Assembly (NCBI RefSeq): GCF_001558695.1 | Contig: NZ_LNTU01000001.1 | Location: 310,001-374,000 of the forward strand | From: Paramesorhizobium deserti | Lineage (GTDB): Bacteria; Pseudomonadota; Alphaproteobacteria; Rhizobiales; Rhizobiaceae | Length of the DNA: 64,000 bases | Reading direction: 5' to 3' | Shown: positions 38,903 through 48,056 of the stretch, in pieces | Layout of the letters: each line of letters begins with the position of its first letter | Numbering within the stretch: the first letter of the stretch is position 1 | Made by a program: the position numbers and the translations under genes | The notes under the pieces: model-generated | The model's database searches: none | What the model was told of the DNA's origin: nothing | The model's input: only the letters and a program-made list of their open reading frames with translations

Positions 38903-39886
38903 TTAAAGCTCCATCTGATAACTCACCGGCACGAAGCGATAGCCGGTGTCGAGCTTCTCGACATAGCCCATTGCGGGGAACGGCATATGATAGCCGATGA
39001 AGGGCAGCCGGTCGGCGGCGATCATGTCGAAGACCCGCTTGCGCGTTTCCGCTCCCTGGGCCTTGTCGACATCGAACACCACGTGCCAGTCGGGCCGCTG
39101 CAGCGACGCCACATAATGGTTCGCGGTATCCGCCGTCAGCAGCAGTTGCTTGCCGCCCGATTCGAGCCGGAAGATCATGTGTCCCGGCGTATGCCCGAAC
39201 GCCTCCTCGCTGGTGATGCCTGAGACGACCGCATCGCCCGGCTTGATGAAGGAGGTCTTCTCCGCCAGCGGCTTGACCTTGGCATCGACCATCTTGGCGC
39301 CGTTTTCGGCAGGCGTTCCCGCCCGGTCAGGACTGGTCCAGAAATCATATTCGATCTGGCCGGCGACATAGCGCGCATTGGGAAAGGCCGGCTTATCGCC
39401 CTCCGTCAGCCCGCCGATATGGTCGCCATGCATGTGGGTCAGGACCACGATGCTGACCTGATCGGGCGAATAGCCCGCGGCCTGCATGGTGGCGGCGAGC
39501 TGGCCGAGGCCGTTTGCGCGGCCGCCTTCGCCGAAGCCGGTGTCGAAGAGGACGAGCTCCGAACCGGTGTTGACCAGGGTGGGCGTGAAGCCGTTGACGA
39601 ACTTCGTCTCGGGCAGAAAATTCTGCCGCATCAGATCGGCCATGGCTTCCTGGCTCTGATCCGCGCCGAAGGTCGGGTAAGGCCCGTCGCCGGGGCGCAG
39701 GCCGTCCAGAATGGTGGCCACCTCGAAATCGCCCAGCCTGAAGCGGTTGAAGCGCGGCAGCTCGGCATCCGAAAATGGCACGGCCGCTTCGGCGGCGCGG
39801 ATCATGATCTGCGGTGTGGCCAGGCCGCCGGCAATGACGGCAGACGCCTGAAACAAGGTGCGGCGGGAGATCGTGACGGGCGGCAT
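38903..39886 (-). CDS. Exported MBL-fold metallo-hydrolase
   Basis: A 327-residue metallo-beta-lactamase-fold hydrolase with a twin-arginine signal (SRRTLFQASAVIAGGLA, residues about 7-25). The metal site is LTHMHGDHIGG, with downstream AFGHTPGHMIF and ADTANHY. ATG 39886 has an AGGAGG site; the long upstream extension is non-coding. Such Tat-exported MBL proteins include lactonases; substrate not deducible. Confidence 0.88.
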   Translation of the reverse strand: MPPVTISRRTLFQASAVIAGGLATPQIMIRAAEAAVPFSDAELPRFNRFRLGDFEVATILDGLRPGDGPYPTFGADQSQEAMADLMRQNFLPETKFVNGFTPTLVNTGSELVLFDTGFGEGGRANGLGQLAATMQAAGYSPDQVSIVVLTHMHGDHIGGLTEGDKPAFPNARYVAGQIEYDFWTSPDRAGTPAENGAKMVDAKVKPLAEKTSFIKPGDAVVSGITSEEAFGHTPGHMIFRLESGGKQLLLTADTANHYVASLQRPDWHVVFDVDKAQGAETRKRVFDMIAADRLPFIGYHMPFPAMGYVEKLDTGYRFVPVSYQMEL

Positions 39887-40073
39887 GGCATCCTCCTGGT
39901 CCGTTGAGATATTCCTAAGCATGAATGACGGTAGCGGGATGGCAATAGAAAGCCGATGCGTTAAGAAGGAAATCACCGGATTGTGAGATGAACTAAGAGG
40001 GGATTGCAGCGATAAGCGGGCTCGCGCGCTGCAATTTCTTCGATATTCTGTCTTCCACGATTGGATTTCAGTC

Positions 40074-41498
40074 TTGAACCGCATCATTCCCCTCGTCCTG
40101 GCCGTCGCGCTCTTCATGGAGCAGATGGATTCAAGCGTCATCGCCACCTCGCTTCCGGCGATCGCGGCCGACATCGGCACAAGCCCGATCGCATTGAAGC
40201 TGGCGCTGACCGCCTATCTCGTCTCGCTGGCGGTGTTCATTCCGGTAAGCGGCTGGATGGCGGACCGTTTCGGTGCGAAGAACGTCTTCCGCTGGGCGAT
40301 CGCCGTTTTCATCATCGGTTCTGTGGCCTGTGCGGCATCCAACTCGCTCTTCGCCTTTGTGGTATCACGCTTCCTGCAGGGCATGGGCGGGGCGATGATG
40401 ACGCCGGTCGGGCGGCTGGTGCTGGTGCGCTCGACACCGCGCCACCAGCTTGTCTCGGCCATGGCGTGGCTCTCCATTCCCGCGCTCATCGGCCCGATGG
40501 TCGGGCCGCCCGTCGGCGGCTTCATCACGACCTATTTCACCTGGCACTGGATCTTCCTGATCAACGTGCCGATCGGCCTCATCGGCATCTGGTTCGCGAC
40601 GCAGTTCCTGCCGGACAATCTGGAGCGCTCGCTGCGTCCGCTCGACTGGCCGGGATTCATCCTTTCCGGCGTCGGCATGTCGGCGGTCGTCTTCGGGCTT
40701 TCCGTGGTGAGCCTGCCCTATCTGCCGCCGGTCATCGGCTTCGCGACCATCGCTGTCGGCATGGTCTCAAGCAGCCTTTACATACGGCATGCACGCAAGA
40801 CGCCCAATCCGCTTCTCGACCTGTCGCTGTTCAACAACCAGGTGTTCCGCTCCGCCGTCATCGGCGGCAGCGTGTTCCGGCTGGGCATCGGCGCCATTCC
40901 GTTCCTGCTGCCCCTGATGTTCCAGATCGGCTTCGGCCTCAGCCCCTTCCAGTCGGGGATGATCACCTTCATCTCGGCGATCGGCGCGATGGGGATGAAA
41001 TTCGGCGCCAACCGGGTGTTCGCCCGCTTCGGCTTCCGCAATACGCTGATGTTCGGTTCGCTGATTTCCGCAGGGTTCATCGCCATCAACGGCCTGTTCA
41101 CGCCCGCCACATCCTATGCGCTCATCCTGACGCTGCTTCTGATCAGCGGTTTCCTGCGCTCGCTTTTCTTCACCGGCGTCAATGCGCTCGCCTATGCGGA
41201 AATCCCCGACGCGCAAACCAGCCAGGCGACGCCGATCACCGCCGTGGCGCAGCAGGTCTCCATCGCGCTCGGCGTGGCGTTGGCCGGCGGCATTCTCGAA
41301 GTGAGCACCGCGATCCATGGCGGATCGCTGCGCCTTGCCGACTTCCACACGGGTTTCTTCATCGTGGCGGCAGTATCGGCGCTCGCGTTCTTCATCTTTG
41401 CCAGGCTCGCGCCGGCCGCCGGCCGCGAGCTGTCGCAGAAAGAGATGGAACAGGATCCCGCGCCGAACGACGCGCCCTCCACCATGGCTGTGAAATAG
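40074..41498 (+). CDS. MFS transporter, DHA2 (14-span) drug-efflux family
   Basis: A 474-residue transporter with about 14 hydrophobic segments. Motifs: MEQMDSSVIATSLPAIAADI (motif D1), GWMADRFGAKNVFRWAI (motif A), RFLQGMGGAMMTPVGRLVL (motif B) and GPMVGPPVGGFITTYFTWHWIFLINVPIG (motif C). The frame begins at TTG 40074 (CAGTCTTGAACCGC); no good ATG fits. Likely proton-driven export of toxic organics. Confidence 0.88.
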   Translation: MNRIIPLVLAVALFMEQMDSSVIATSLPAIAADIGTSPIALKLALTAYLVSLAVFIPVSGWMADRFGAKNVFRWAIAVFIIGSVACAASNSLFAFVVSRFLQGMGGAMMTPVGRLVLVRSTPRHQLVSAMAWLSIPALIGPMVGPPVGGFITTYFTWHWIFLINVPIGLIGIWFATQFLPDNLERSLRPLDWPGFILSGVGMSAVVFGLSVVSLPYLPPVIGFATIAVGMVSSSLYIRHARKTPNPLLDLSLFNNQVFRSAVIGGSVFRLGIGAIPFLLPLMFQIGFGLSPFQSGMITFISAIGAMGMKFGANRVFARFGFRNTLMFGSLISAGFIAINGLFTPATSYALILTLLLISGFLRSLFFTGVNALAYAEIPDAQTSQATPITAVAQQVSIALGVALAGGILEVSTAIHGGSLRLADFHTGFFIVAAVSALAFFIFARLAPAAGRELSQKEMEQDPAPNDAPSTMAVK

Positions 41499-41499
41499 A

Positions 41500-42210
41500 T
41501 CACCCCTTGAAGTCGCGGGCCAGCAGATAGAGCTCGACGGATTCGGCCCGCGAGGCCGGTGGCTTCACGTGATGGACGGATTTGAAGTTCTGCTTCAAAA
41601 GCGTGAGCAGCTCGTTTTCAGTGCCGCCCTGGAAGGTCTTGGTGAGGAAATGGCCGCCGGGCTTTAACACGGAGATGGCGAAATCGGCGGCGACCTCGCA
41701 GAGATGCGCGGTGCGCAAATGGTCCGTGCGGCGGTGGCCGGTGGTGGGAGCCGCCATATCCGACAGCACCACATCCGGCTGACCGCCGAGCGCCTCGATC
41801 AGCTTATCCGGCGCATCCTCGTCGAGGAAATCCATCTTCAGCATGATGACGCCGGGCAAGGGATCGACATCGAGATAATCGATGCCGACGACCTGCGGGT
41901 CGTCGTTGGTCGAGCCGACGATGCCTGCCGCGATCTGGCTCCAGCCGCCGGGGGCGGCGCCGAGATCGATGATCTTCTGCCCCTTCTTCAGGATCTTGTA
42001 GCGATCGTTTATCTCGATCAGCTTGAAGGCGGCGCGCGAGCGGTAGCCCTCCTGCTTGGATTTCTGCACGTAAGGGTCGTTCAGATGACGCTCCAGCCAG
42101 CGGCGCGACGATTCCTTGATCGTTCCCGCCTTCTTCTTGACGCGCGTATGCAGGCCGCGCGTGCCTGCACCGCCCCTGCCGCCGGTTTTGGTTCCGCCCG
42201 GTTTCTTCAT
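41500..42210 (-). CDS. rlmE: 23S rRNA (uridine-2'-O)-methyltransferase RlmE/FtsJ
   Basis: A 236-residue methyltransferase. SAM motif [15 protein letters not shown] is present as [14 protein letters not shown], the catalytic K-D-K-E includes [18 protein letters not shown] and [10 protein letters not shown] ~30-residue Gly/Arg/Lys-rich tail at the N-terminus suits ribosome binding. Start overlaps the stop of the upstream Ppx/GppA gene by 4 nt. Confidence 0.93.
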   Translation of the reverse strand: MKKPGGTKTGGRGGAGTRGLHTRVKKKAGTIKESSRRWLERHLNDPYVQKSKQEGYRSRAAFKLIEINDRYKILKKGQKIIDLGAAPGGWSQIAAGIVGSTNDDPQVVGIDYLDVDPLPGVIMLKMDFLDEDAPDKLIEALGGQPDVVLSDMAAPTTGHRRTDHLRTAHLCEVAADFAISVLKPGGHFLTKTFQGGTENELLTLLKQNFKSVHHVKPPASRAESVELYLLARDFKG

Positions 42211-43754
42211 GATATGTGTCTGTTGTTGGAACGAGGATGGCGACGGTCGCGCCAGGCGCCGTCCCGTGACATGAGTTCTGTGAGAATGCCCTCGCGCAGG
42301 CCGCGGTCGGCGACGCGCAGCTTCTGGCTCGGCCAGACATTGCGGATGGCATCGAGGATGGCGCAGCCCGCCAGCACCAGATCGGCCCGGTCGGCGCCGA
42401 TGCAGGGATTGGCGACGCGCGCATCGAAATCCCAGGAAAGGAGCCGGCTGGTCATGCTGGTCACGTCGCCCTCATCCATCCACATGCCGTCTATGCGCTT
42501 GCGGTCATAGCGCTCGAGCCCGAGATGGATGCCGGCGAGCGTCGTTACCGTGCCCGACGTGCCTATCAGATGAAAACGCGGGCTCCTCGCCAGTTCGCCG
42601 AGCTTGTGCCGGTCATTGAAGGATTCGATCAGTTCCGAGACATGGCCGACCATGGCGGCGAAGCTTTCGCGCGTCACCTCACGGCCGCCGAAGCGCTCTG
42701 CCAGCGTGACGACGCCGACGGGCAGCGAGGTCCAGGCGATGATGTGCTCGGCCAGGCGCGGCGAGCGGCGGCGCGAAACGTCGATCAGCGCGATCTCCGA
42801 AGAGCCGCCGCCGATATCGAATAGCACGATGGCATCCGTATCGCGGTCGACCAGCGTGCCGCAGCCGGAGACGGCAAGGCGGGCCTCGGTCTGGCGATCG
42901 ACGATCTCGAGATCCAGTCCGGTTTCCTCGCGCACACGGCCCAGGAAATCCGCGCCGTTCTCGGCCGAGCGGCAGGCCTCGGTGGCGATCAGCCGCGATC
43001 TGCGCAGTGTTTTCGACGCGAGCTTGTCGCGGCAGATTTTGAGCGCCTCGACGGCGCGATCCATCGCCTTGTCGCCGAGCCTGCCCGTCGCGCTCAGCCC
43101 CTCGCCCAGCCGGACGATGCGCGAGAAGGCATCGACGACGCGGAACTGGCCGGGCCGCGTCGGCGCAGCGACGAGAAGCCGGCAATTGTTGGTGCCGAGG
43201 TCGAGTGCGGCATAGAGCGGCTGGAGGGCATCGCTGCGCGCGGAGAAGGGCCGTGGACGCTGCTGCTCCTGCGGGCGCGGCGTTCCGCCCTGCCCTGCCT
43301 GCAGCTCGGCCGCCTGTTTGGGCGCCGCCTGCGCGCGGGCCTGCTTGTTGCGCCTTGAACGGCGGCGACGGTTTGAGAGTTTCGATGCCGGCTTGGCGGT
43401 CGAAGGGCCTGCGGGCTGGGCATCCGTTTGCGCGGGCATGGTGGCCGCCGCCGCTGCCCCGTTTCGCAATTTGGCCTTGCCGCGTCTACGGCGGCGCGCA
43501 CGCTTCTTCTGGCTGGTATCGAGGCGTCCCGAATCGGAAGCCGGTTGCGGCTCCGCCGATGCGGCTGCGGGCGGACGGTTCTCCCGTTTCCCGTTTTCGG
43601 AGGGATTACGGGCGTCTTTACGAGCCCAATTCCCACCTGACGCCCCGTCATGCGACGCGATCCTCGCGTCATCCTCGGGGTTCTTCAAAGTCTTGTCCTT
43701 CACAAGCGCCGCGCGAACCTCTGGAGGACGCTGGCAGGCGCTGTCATCTTTCAC
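42207..43754 (-). CDS. Ppx/GppA phosphatase with long polybasic N-terminal tail
   Basis: An exopolyphosphatase/guanosine pentaphosphatase-family protein of about 515 residues. The ASKHA core starts at [17 protein letters not shown] and includes [13 protein letters not shown] and [15 protein letters not shown]. Before it lies a ~170-residue low-complexity extension with two arginine clusters ([13 protein letters not shown] and [10 protein letters not shown]) that may bind polyphosphate or RNA. The open frame continues to 43868, but that part reads like non-coding; GTG 43754 or GTG 43703 are the likely starts. Coupled to rlmE. Confidence 0.85.
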   Translation of the reverse strand: MKDDSACQRPPEVRAALVKDKTLKNPEDDARIASHDGASGGNWARKDARNPSENGKRENRPPAAASAEPQPASDSGRLDTSQKKRARRRRRGKAKLRNGAAAAATMPAQTDAQPAGPSTAKPASKLSNRRRRSRRNKQARAQAAPKQAAELQAGQGGTPRPQEQQRPRPFSARSDALQPLYAALDLGTNNCRLLVAAPTRPGQFRVVDAFSRIVRLGEGLSATGRLGDKAMDRAVEALKICRDKLASKTLRRSRLIATEACRSAENGADFLGRVREETGLDLEIVDRQTEARLAVSGCGTLVDRDTDAIVLFDIGGGSSEIALIDVSRRRSPRLAEHIIAWTSLPVGVVTLAERFGGREVTRESFAAMVGHVSELIESFNDRHKLGELARSPRFHLIGTSGTVTTLAGIHLGLERYDRKRIDGMWMDEGDVTSMTSRLLSWDFDARVANPCIGADRADLVLAGCAILDAIRNVWPSQKLRVADRGLREGILTELMSRDGAWRDRRHPRSNNRHIS

Positions 43755-43860
43755 GTTGCCGCTAATGTAACAGCGCTTTGTGAAATAACCAAGGGCTTGA
43801 GCAGGATCAGGAGCAACTCGGGCGGCAAGCAAGCCGTAGCGGGAACCGACAGCGATGTTC

Positions 43861-44199
43861 CTAATCACCGTTGCCGTAGCGGATGACCTGCACCTTCTCG
43901 GTGGTGATCAGGCAGCTCTGGGTCATCTTCGTGATCGCGGGGATCAGTTCCTCGATCTTCTCCGGCGCATCGACGATTTCCACCACGATCGGCAGGTCCT
44001 GCGAGAGGCGCAGGATCTTGGCCGTGTGCAGGACGCTGGAACGGCCGAAGCCCATCGGCCCGCGCAGGACGGTCGCCCCGGCCATCTGCATCTCGCGCGC
44101 CTTCATGACGATTGCCTCGTAGAGCGGGGTGCCATCGGCAATCACGTCGCTTTCTCCGAAAAAGATCCGCAAAAGCATCGATTCCCTGGGAAGCGTCAT
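43861..44199 (-). CDS. DUF190 domain-containing protein
   Basis: A 112-residue ferredoxin-like protein of the DUF190 family (LLRIFFGESD, PLYEAIVMKAREMQMAGATVLRGPMGFG). DUF190 genes commonly accompany CrcB fluoride channels. Third gene of the leftward crcB operon, 15 nt after the second crcB. Its role in fluoride resistance is not established. Confidence 0.88.
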   Translation of the reverse strand: MTLPRESMLLRIFFGESDVIADGTPLYEAIVMKAREMQMAGATVLRGPMGFGRSSVLHTAKILRLSQDLPIVVEIVDAPEKIEELIPAITKMTQSCLITTEKVQVIRYGNGD

Positions 44200-44214
44200 G
44201 TCGTTCTTCTCCGA

Positions 44215-44631
44215 TTACCTGTTGATCCGCATGGCACATGCATAGCCCACCCAGGCGGCGGCGAGCGAAAAGAATATCACGGCTGTGAGATAGAGCACTG
44301 CCTGAACCGGACCGCCATGCAGCGCCAGCAGGAACGCGTCGAGGCTCATGGCGGAAAAAGTGGTGAAACCGCCGCAGATACCCCCCATCACGAATTGCCG
44401 TGCCGTCGGCCCCACCATCCAGCGCCCGTCGGGGCCGGTGATGGTGGCAAAGAGCATGATGACGAAGGATCCGACGACATTCACGAAACCGGTCGCCCAG
44501 AGCGCGCCAGCGCCCATCCCGGAAACGATGAAGAAGCCCGAAACGAAGCGCAGCAGCGCGCCGAGGGCCGCGCCACACCCGACCGCCAGATAGAGCCGCA
44601 ATGCTTCAGTCTTGCGCGAGGCCTGCTTCAT
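44215..44631 (-). CDS. crcB: CrcB/Fluc fluoride channel subunit
   Basis: A 138-residue protein with four hydrophobic segments and the Fluc features [23 protein letters not shown]-like [10 protein letters not shown] and [16 protein letters not shown], where the Phe/Thr/Ser of the fluoride pore are seen. Fluc channels are dual-topology dimers that let fluoride leak out. The two adjacent non-identical crcB genes imply a heterodimer. Confidence 0.9.
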   Translation of the reverse strand: MKQASRKTEALRLYLAVGCGAALGALLRFVSGFFIVSGMGAGALWATGFVNVVGSFVIMLFATITGPDGRWMVGPTARQFVMGGICGGFTTFSAMSLDAFLLALHGGPVQAVLYLTAVIFFSLAAAWVGYACAMRINR

Positions 44632-45029
44632 TGCCCCTGCCCCAGCATCCCGGCGACCATGGCGAAGCCGCCGCCGACCGCAACAACGCCGAGAACGGCC
44701 GAAGCGACGATGTTGAACAGCGCCTGCCGCTGCTGCCCACCCAAGGCCAGATTGAGGCTCTGCAGGGCGTAGGACGAAATAGTCGTATAGCCGCCGAGCA
44801 GCCCGACCATCAGGAAATCGCGGACCATTTCACCGGCAAGGAAGCCCTGCGACGCCTGTGCCAGCCCGGCAACGACGCCAATGAGGAACGCACCCGTGAT
44901 ATTGACGACGAATGTGCCCCAGGGGAAGATTTCCCCGATCCGCCTGCCGACGAAACCCGACAGGAAAAAACGGGCGATACCGCCGATGAAGCCGCCTGCA
45001 AGCACGAGGACGCATGCTTCAAGGCTCAT
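44628..45029 (-). CDS. crcB: CrcB/Fluc fluoride channel subunit
   Basis: A 133-residue Fluc subunit: [35 protein letters not shown] and [15 protein letters not shown]. Here the pore Phe of GGFTTF is Tyr, so the pair is asymmetric. Start ATG 45029 is preferred over 45068. Overlaps the next crcB by 4 nt. I looked for a fluoride (crcB) riboswitch upstream and did not find the conserved core. Confidence 0.9.
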   Translation of the reverse strand: MSLEACVLVLAGGFIGGIARFFLSGFVGRRIGEIFPWGTFVVNITGAFLIGVVAGLAQASQGFLAGEMVRDFLMVGLLGGYTTISSYALQSLNLALGGQQRQALFNIVASAVLGVVAVGGGFAMVAGMLGQGQ

Positions 45030-45532
45030 GGAAACACCCGGGAAAACCACGCGGACCAAGCTCGGCAATCCCGGCGGTGGATCACCGTAGACGGTTTCAG
45101 AACGGGGATTCGCAGTGAAAGAAAATCGGGCTCGGACATGACTCTACGCTTTCGCTCAACGGCAAATGAGCAGGAGTCATCAGCTTCATCGGGGAAGCGG
45201 TTCGGCCATTTCCGGCCCGGCAGAATCCATTGCCGCATCGATTACAGCCAATCGCGTACAATAACGGCGGGATTTCTGTCAATATCGACCGTACTGTCGG
45301 TCGCACAGCCGGCCGGCATCTTCTCGCGCGAATTCAGGGATTTGCCGGTCCACAAACGGCCGGAACCGGCTGATCATAATTCTGGGTGCGAAGCCGTTTC
45401 AGGGGCTTGATTGAAACGGCAAATGTGCTAGAAGGCGGCACCGAACGGGACGCGGTTCACCGAACCGCCCCCAAAAAGCGTACCCAACCCGCTTTTCCCG
45501 TTCCGTCTAAAACGTTGAAGGCATTGGCGTTT
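45030..45532. other. Intergenic region between crcB operon and tRNA-Gln
   Basis: About 500 bp without a convincing gene. It should hold the leftward crcB promoter and, at its right end, the tRNA promoter (45407-45434). Several short inverted repeats (CTCAACGGCAAATGAG, CGGTTCACCGAACCG) are present, but nothing that I can name. Confidence 0.5.
45407..45434 (+). promoter_or_regulatory. Candidate tRNA-Gln promoter
   Basis: TTGATT, 16 nt, TAGAAG, resembling alphaproteobacterial tRNA promoters with a -10 of the TAGAAG type. The tRNA begins about 98 bp downstream. Confidence 0.45.
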
Positions 45533-45606
45533 TGGGGGATAGTTTAAGGGTAGAACAGCGGACTCTGACTCCGTTAGTCTTGGTTCGAATCCAGGTCCCC
45601 CAGCCA
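45533..45606 (+). tRNA. tRNA-Gln (CTG)
   Basis: Complete cloverleaf: acceptor TGGGGGA/TCCCCCA with discriminator G and encoded CCA, anticodon stem GCGGA/TCCGT around loop CTCTGAC (anticodon CTG), and T-arm with canonical TTCGAAT loop. Its 3' half is the integration site of the downstream element. Confidence 0.95.
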
Positions 45607-45607
45607 C
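45562..45607 (+). repeat. attL: 46-bp repeat in tRNA-Gln 3' half
   Basis: Matches 61930-61975 in 43 of 46 positions by eye. It runs from the anticodon loop to one base past CCA. The intact tRNA is on this side. Confidence 0.88.
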
Positions 45608-45764
45608 AACAAAATCAATGACTTAGCGGCCGTTTTGCCTGATTTCCTTGTCGCAATCCTGTGAAATTCGATGCAACATAACGCATTGATTTGTAACAGG
45701 TTGCAACAAACGCAGGCAGCGGAACGCGACATGACTGCGACATGGAATCGCCTCCAGCGCACAC

Positions 45765-45789
45765 AAAAAAACCCCGCCGACAGCGAGGT
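45765..45789 (-). terminator. Intrinsic terminator of the tRNA-like gene
   Basis: Read leftward: 7-bp stem ACCTCGC/GCGGGGT, 5-nt loop, then a run of seven T. It lies about 25 bp past the CCA end of the tRNA-like gene, as expected for a transcribed RNA gene. Confidence 0.75.
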
Positions 45790-45813
45790 TTTCTTGGTGG
45801 TGCCGTTTATAGA

Positions 45814-45890
45814 TGGTGCCCGTGGCAGGGATCGAACCTGCATGATCCGTTTACGGCTCACGCTTTAGAAGAGCGCGCCGGTACACGGGC
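45814..45890 (-). tRNA. tRNA-Arg(TCT)-like gene lacking a D-arm
   Basis: A 77-nt sequence with a perfect 7-bp acceptor (GCCCGTG/CACGGGC), discriminator A and encoded CCA, a perfect T-arm (GCAGG/CCTGC) with loop TTCGATC, and an anticodon arm GCGCT-CTTCTAA-AGCGT with anticodon TCT. Between acceptor and anticodon stem only seven nucleotides (TACCGGC) remain, so no D-arm can form. An 18-nt variable region holds GCCG, which can pair with CGGC to extend the anticodon helix, or fold as CCG-TAAA-CGG. Followed by a strong terminator. May be a real odd tRNA, a mimic or a degraded gene. Confidence 0.6.
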
Positions 45891-45895
45891 AAACT

Positions 45896-46150
45896 TTATG
45901 CTGCGGCGAGGCGCTCCCCCTTCTCGGCAGCTAACTCTGCCCACAGGGCGCTCAGTGAATCCTCGGCCTCAGCGGCCAACGCCCTTAGAGTGCGCAGGAG
46001 CATGTTTGCCTTCCTACAATTGCCTCTCGCCTTCTCATCCAAGATTTCCAGAAGGTCAGCAACTGCGGAGATGTCCCCGAGCGCGGCGGTTAGACGATCC
46101 TCGGCACTCGATGATCCGACGTCCCCAATCTGAAACGACCTGTTAAGCAT
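45896..46150 (-). CDS. Small element-encoded hypothetical protein
   Basis: An 84-residue, mostly helical, acidic protein (AEDRLTAALGDISAVADLLEILDEKARG, LRALAAEAEDSLSALWAELAAEKGERLAA). ATG 46150 has GAGGAG 8 nt upstream; the longer frame to 46252 runs through the operator region. It stops 5 nt before the tRNA-like gene on the same strand, so the two are probably cotranscribed. No family recognised. Confidence 0.5.
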   Translation of the reverse strand: MLNRSFQIGDVGSSSAEDRLTAALGDISAVADLLEILDEKARGNCRKANMLLRTLRALAAEAEDSLSALWAELAAEKGERLAAA

Positions 46151-46187
46151 GCGGCACACTCCTCGTTGCACTTGTGTTCGATGTACG

Positions 46188-46240
46188 ACATAATGTCCAA
46201 CATCGAATTCCATGTCAACACAAAATCCAACGTTGGACTT
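46188..46240. promoter_or_regulatory. Operator region between divergent small genes
   Basis: A perfect 12-bp palindrome TCCAACGTTGGA (46226-46237) and a second site sharing GTCCAAC (about 46194-46202) lie between the leftward 84-residue gene and the XRE regulator at 46242. Likely binding sites of that regulator. Confidence 0.5.
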
Positions 46241-46241
46241 A

Positions 46242-46484
46242 ATGTCGATCACACCATCTCAGTGCAGGGCAGCGAGAAGCCTGATAAACTTAGATCAGAA
46301 CGACCTTGCGAAGGCCGCGTCAGTATCTCGCGGCGTCATTATTGATTTTGAAAAAGAGCGGCGCACACCAGGTAAGAACAACCTAGCCGCCATTCGCGCT
46401 GCCCTCGAAAGCGCTGGGGTCATTTTTCTCGCGGACGGCGAGACAACGACGGGCGGTCCAGGGGTAAGGCTGGAGAGTTCGTAG
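46242..46484 (+). CDS. XRE family helix-turn-helix regulator
   Basis: An 80-residue single-domain DNA-binding protein: QCRAARSLINLDQNDLAKAASVSRGVIIDFEKERRTPGKNNLAAIRAALESAGVIF read as the standard five-helix XRE fold. Such small regulators act as phage or island repressors or antitoxins. It starts just past a palindromic operator and probably controls itself and the divergent gene. Confidence 0.82.
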   Translation: MSITPSQCRAARSLINLDQNDLAKAASVSRGVIIDFEKERRTPGKNNLAAIRAALESAGVIFLADGETTTGGPGVRLESS

Positions 46485-46490
46485 GCACCC

Positions 46491-46982
46491 ATGGTGGAAA
46501 TCGTTTCGGACACCGTGCTGGTCATTCGACGGGAAGGCGATGACGAGTTCGACCTTGAGACGACACTCAAACTGTCGGACATGCACAACAATGTTCCCGG
46601 TTTTGGGGACAGGATTTCATTATTGCTGGACGAAGGCGGCCTCCGCTTGATGGAGGTAGTTGGTCGGCACTTTCTTGAATATGTCGAAGAGAAAACCAAC
46701 GATCGGTGGCTCACCTGGTTCGTCATCGTGGAAGAAGTGGACCCGCCATACAGAGATAATCTTGACGAGTGGCTAATGGGTTATTTCAAGGACGAGTTTC
46801 GGTTTCCGGATGTGCTACATCACGGCAAACCCACGGGCGAAAGCATATTGGCAGAAGAACTGGATAGAGAGAATCGCGACCCTGCTTACTGGACGCCAAA
46901 GCGTAAAGAAATATTGCGCCAGGAGCGGGAAGCGAGGCTAGCCACGATCCGGGCCGAAGAGGAGCGAGAACGGAAGGAATGA
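46491..46982 (+). CDS. Hypothetical protein
   Basis: A 163-residue acidic protein that starts 7 nt after the XRE stop, hence probably cotranscribed with it. N-terminal half beta-rich with DETTLKL-like strands (DFDLETTLKLSDM is seen as EFDLETTLKLSDM); C-terminal third a charged helix (RKEILRQEREARLATIRAEEERERKE). No toxin motif recognised, although its place after a small XRE gene would fit a toxin-antitoxin-like pair (inference). Confidence 0.55.
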   Translation: MVEIVSDTVLVIRREGDDEFDLETTLKLSDMHNNVPGFGDRISLLLDEGGLRLMEVVGRHFLEYVEEKTNDRWLTWFVIVEEVDPPYRDNLDEWLMGYFKDEFRFPDVLHHGKPTGESILAEELDRENRDPAYWTPKRKEILRQEREARLATIRAEEERERKE

Positions 46983-47055
46983 CCAAGCAAGATTCCGTCC
47001 GGCATTCCCTTAATGCACCGTTAATCCTGTACCTGACTTCACGCCGAGTGAGAGG

Positions 47056-47852
47056 GTGGCAATTGCACGGGCGGTCGAAGTACAGATTGGCGAAAGACGC
47101 GGTCGGGATAATCCCCAAAATTTTGGGGAATTAAAGGGAACTGAAACCTCGACTATAGCTTCCAAGAAAGCAGGTTTCGGAAATCCAGAGACCTACCGAC
47201 AAGCCAAAGCAGTAGTCCAGCAAGGCGCTCCCGAGCTTGTCGCCGCAATGGAATCGAGGAGTCGCCACAATGGCGAAGTCAAACAACACGCCAGATCGCT
47301 TCACGCTCGCCACCGCGAAGTAGATGACCTCCGCGCCGAACTGATGGAGATCGACGAGAACCTAGCGCGGTCTGAGTTGTCGCCTGCCGAAGAGGCGGCG
47401 CATATTGCGAGGCGCAAGGTGATTTGGGAGGATATAAGGTCTGGTCGTATTCAATCGGGAGAAATTCTCCCGATTGAAAGCAAGCGCGAAGATGGGCGCG
47501 GACACCGTCAAAAGGAATTTGCAGCCGAAGTCGCCGCAGTTGTCGGTAATGGGCGCAATCCAGAATCGGTTAAGCGCGACGTCAATCTCAAGATAGCTCG
47601 TGCCGAAAACCTCGGCCCAGATATCAACCGCATCGTCGGCACCAGCCTTGATAAGGGCGTGGAGATGGATGCGCTTATCGCGCCGTAAAGGTCGCGTCCC
47701 TAACTGACGAAGCGAAGGAAACAGCAAAACAGCTTAGCCTAGAAAACAACCGTACTGCGCTTGACTCTCATCGTCTGCCAGAACAAAATAAGAACATCGC
47801 AGGGGCCGCGATTGAAAAAAACGGACGCAAGGGACGTTGCGCCCGCTTATGA
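47056..47852 (+). pseudogene. ParB-like protein remnant with frameshift
   Basis: The open frame 47056-47688 carries ParB-like stretches (TIASKKAGFGNPETYRQAKAVVQQGAPELV and IVGTSLDKGVEMDAL) but lacks the N-terminal GERRxxA nuclease/CTPase box of a full ParB. Near 47685 coding continues in another frame (VASLTDEAKETAKQLSLENN) to a stop at 47852, as in the C-terminus of phage ParB-like proteins. Truncation plus frameshift indicates decay. Confidence 0.65.
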
Positions 47853-47864
47853 GCGGAGACACGA

Positions 47865-48056
47865 ATGAACACGGCTGCCCGGCAATATGACGACGAGATA
47901 GAGGAAGTGTTGGCCTATCACGGCGGTGATGCGCGCGCCGCCATCAAAGCCCTCTTGGAGGATCGCCATTTTCTCATTCGAGAGGTCGAGCTGGCTTCCC
48001 TCGCTATGTCGACGGGTTATGCCCGAGGCTGGAAACCATCGGTGTTTTCGCGATGA
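47865..48056 (+). CDS. Small hypothetical protein
   Basis: A 63-residue helical protein (DDEIEEVLAYHGGDARAAIKALLEDRHFLIREVELAS) resembling small proteins common on rhizobial islands. ATG 47865 with AGCGGAGAC upstream; its stop overlaps the next gene's start by 4 nt. Confidence 0.6.
   Translation: MNTAARQYDDEIEEVLAYHGGDARAAIKALLEDRHFLIREVELASLAMSTGYARGWKPSVFSR

Noticed and set aside
40061-41530. 489-residue rightward frame overlapping the DHA2 transporter
   Set aside because: Offset frame, His/Arg-rich without hydrophobic periodicity; the 40074 frame has the transporter motifs.
45030-45130. Possible fluoride riboswitch upstream of crcB
   Set aside because: A CGGTGATCCACCG hairpin is present, but the conserved CTGATG..CTAC part of the crcB motif is not found.
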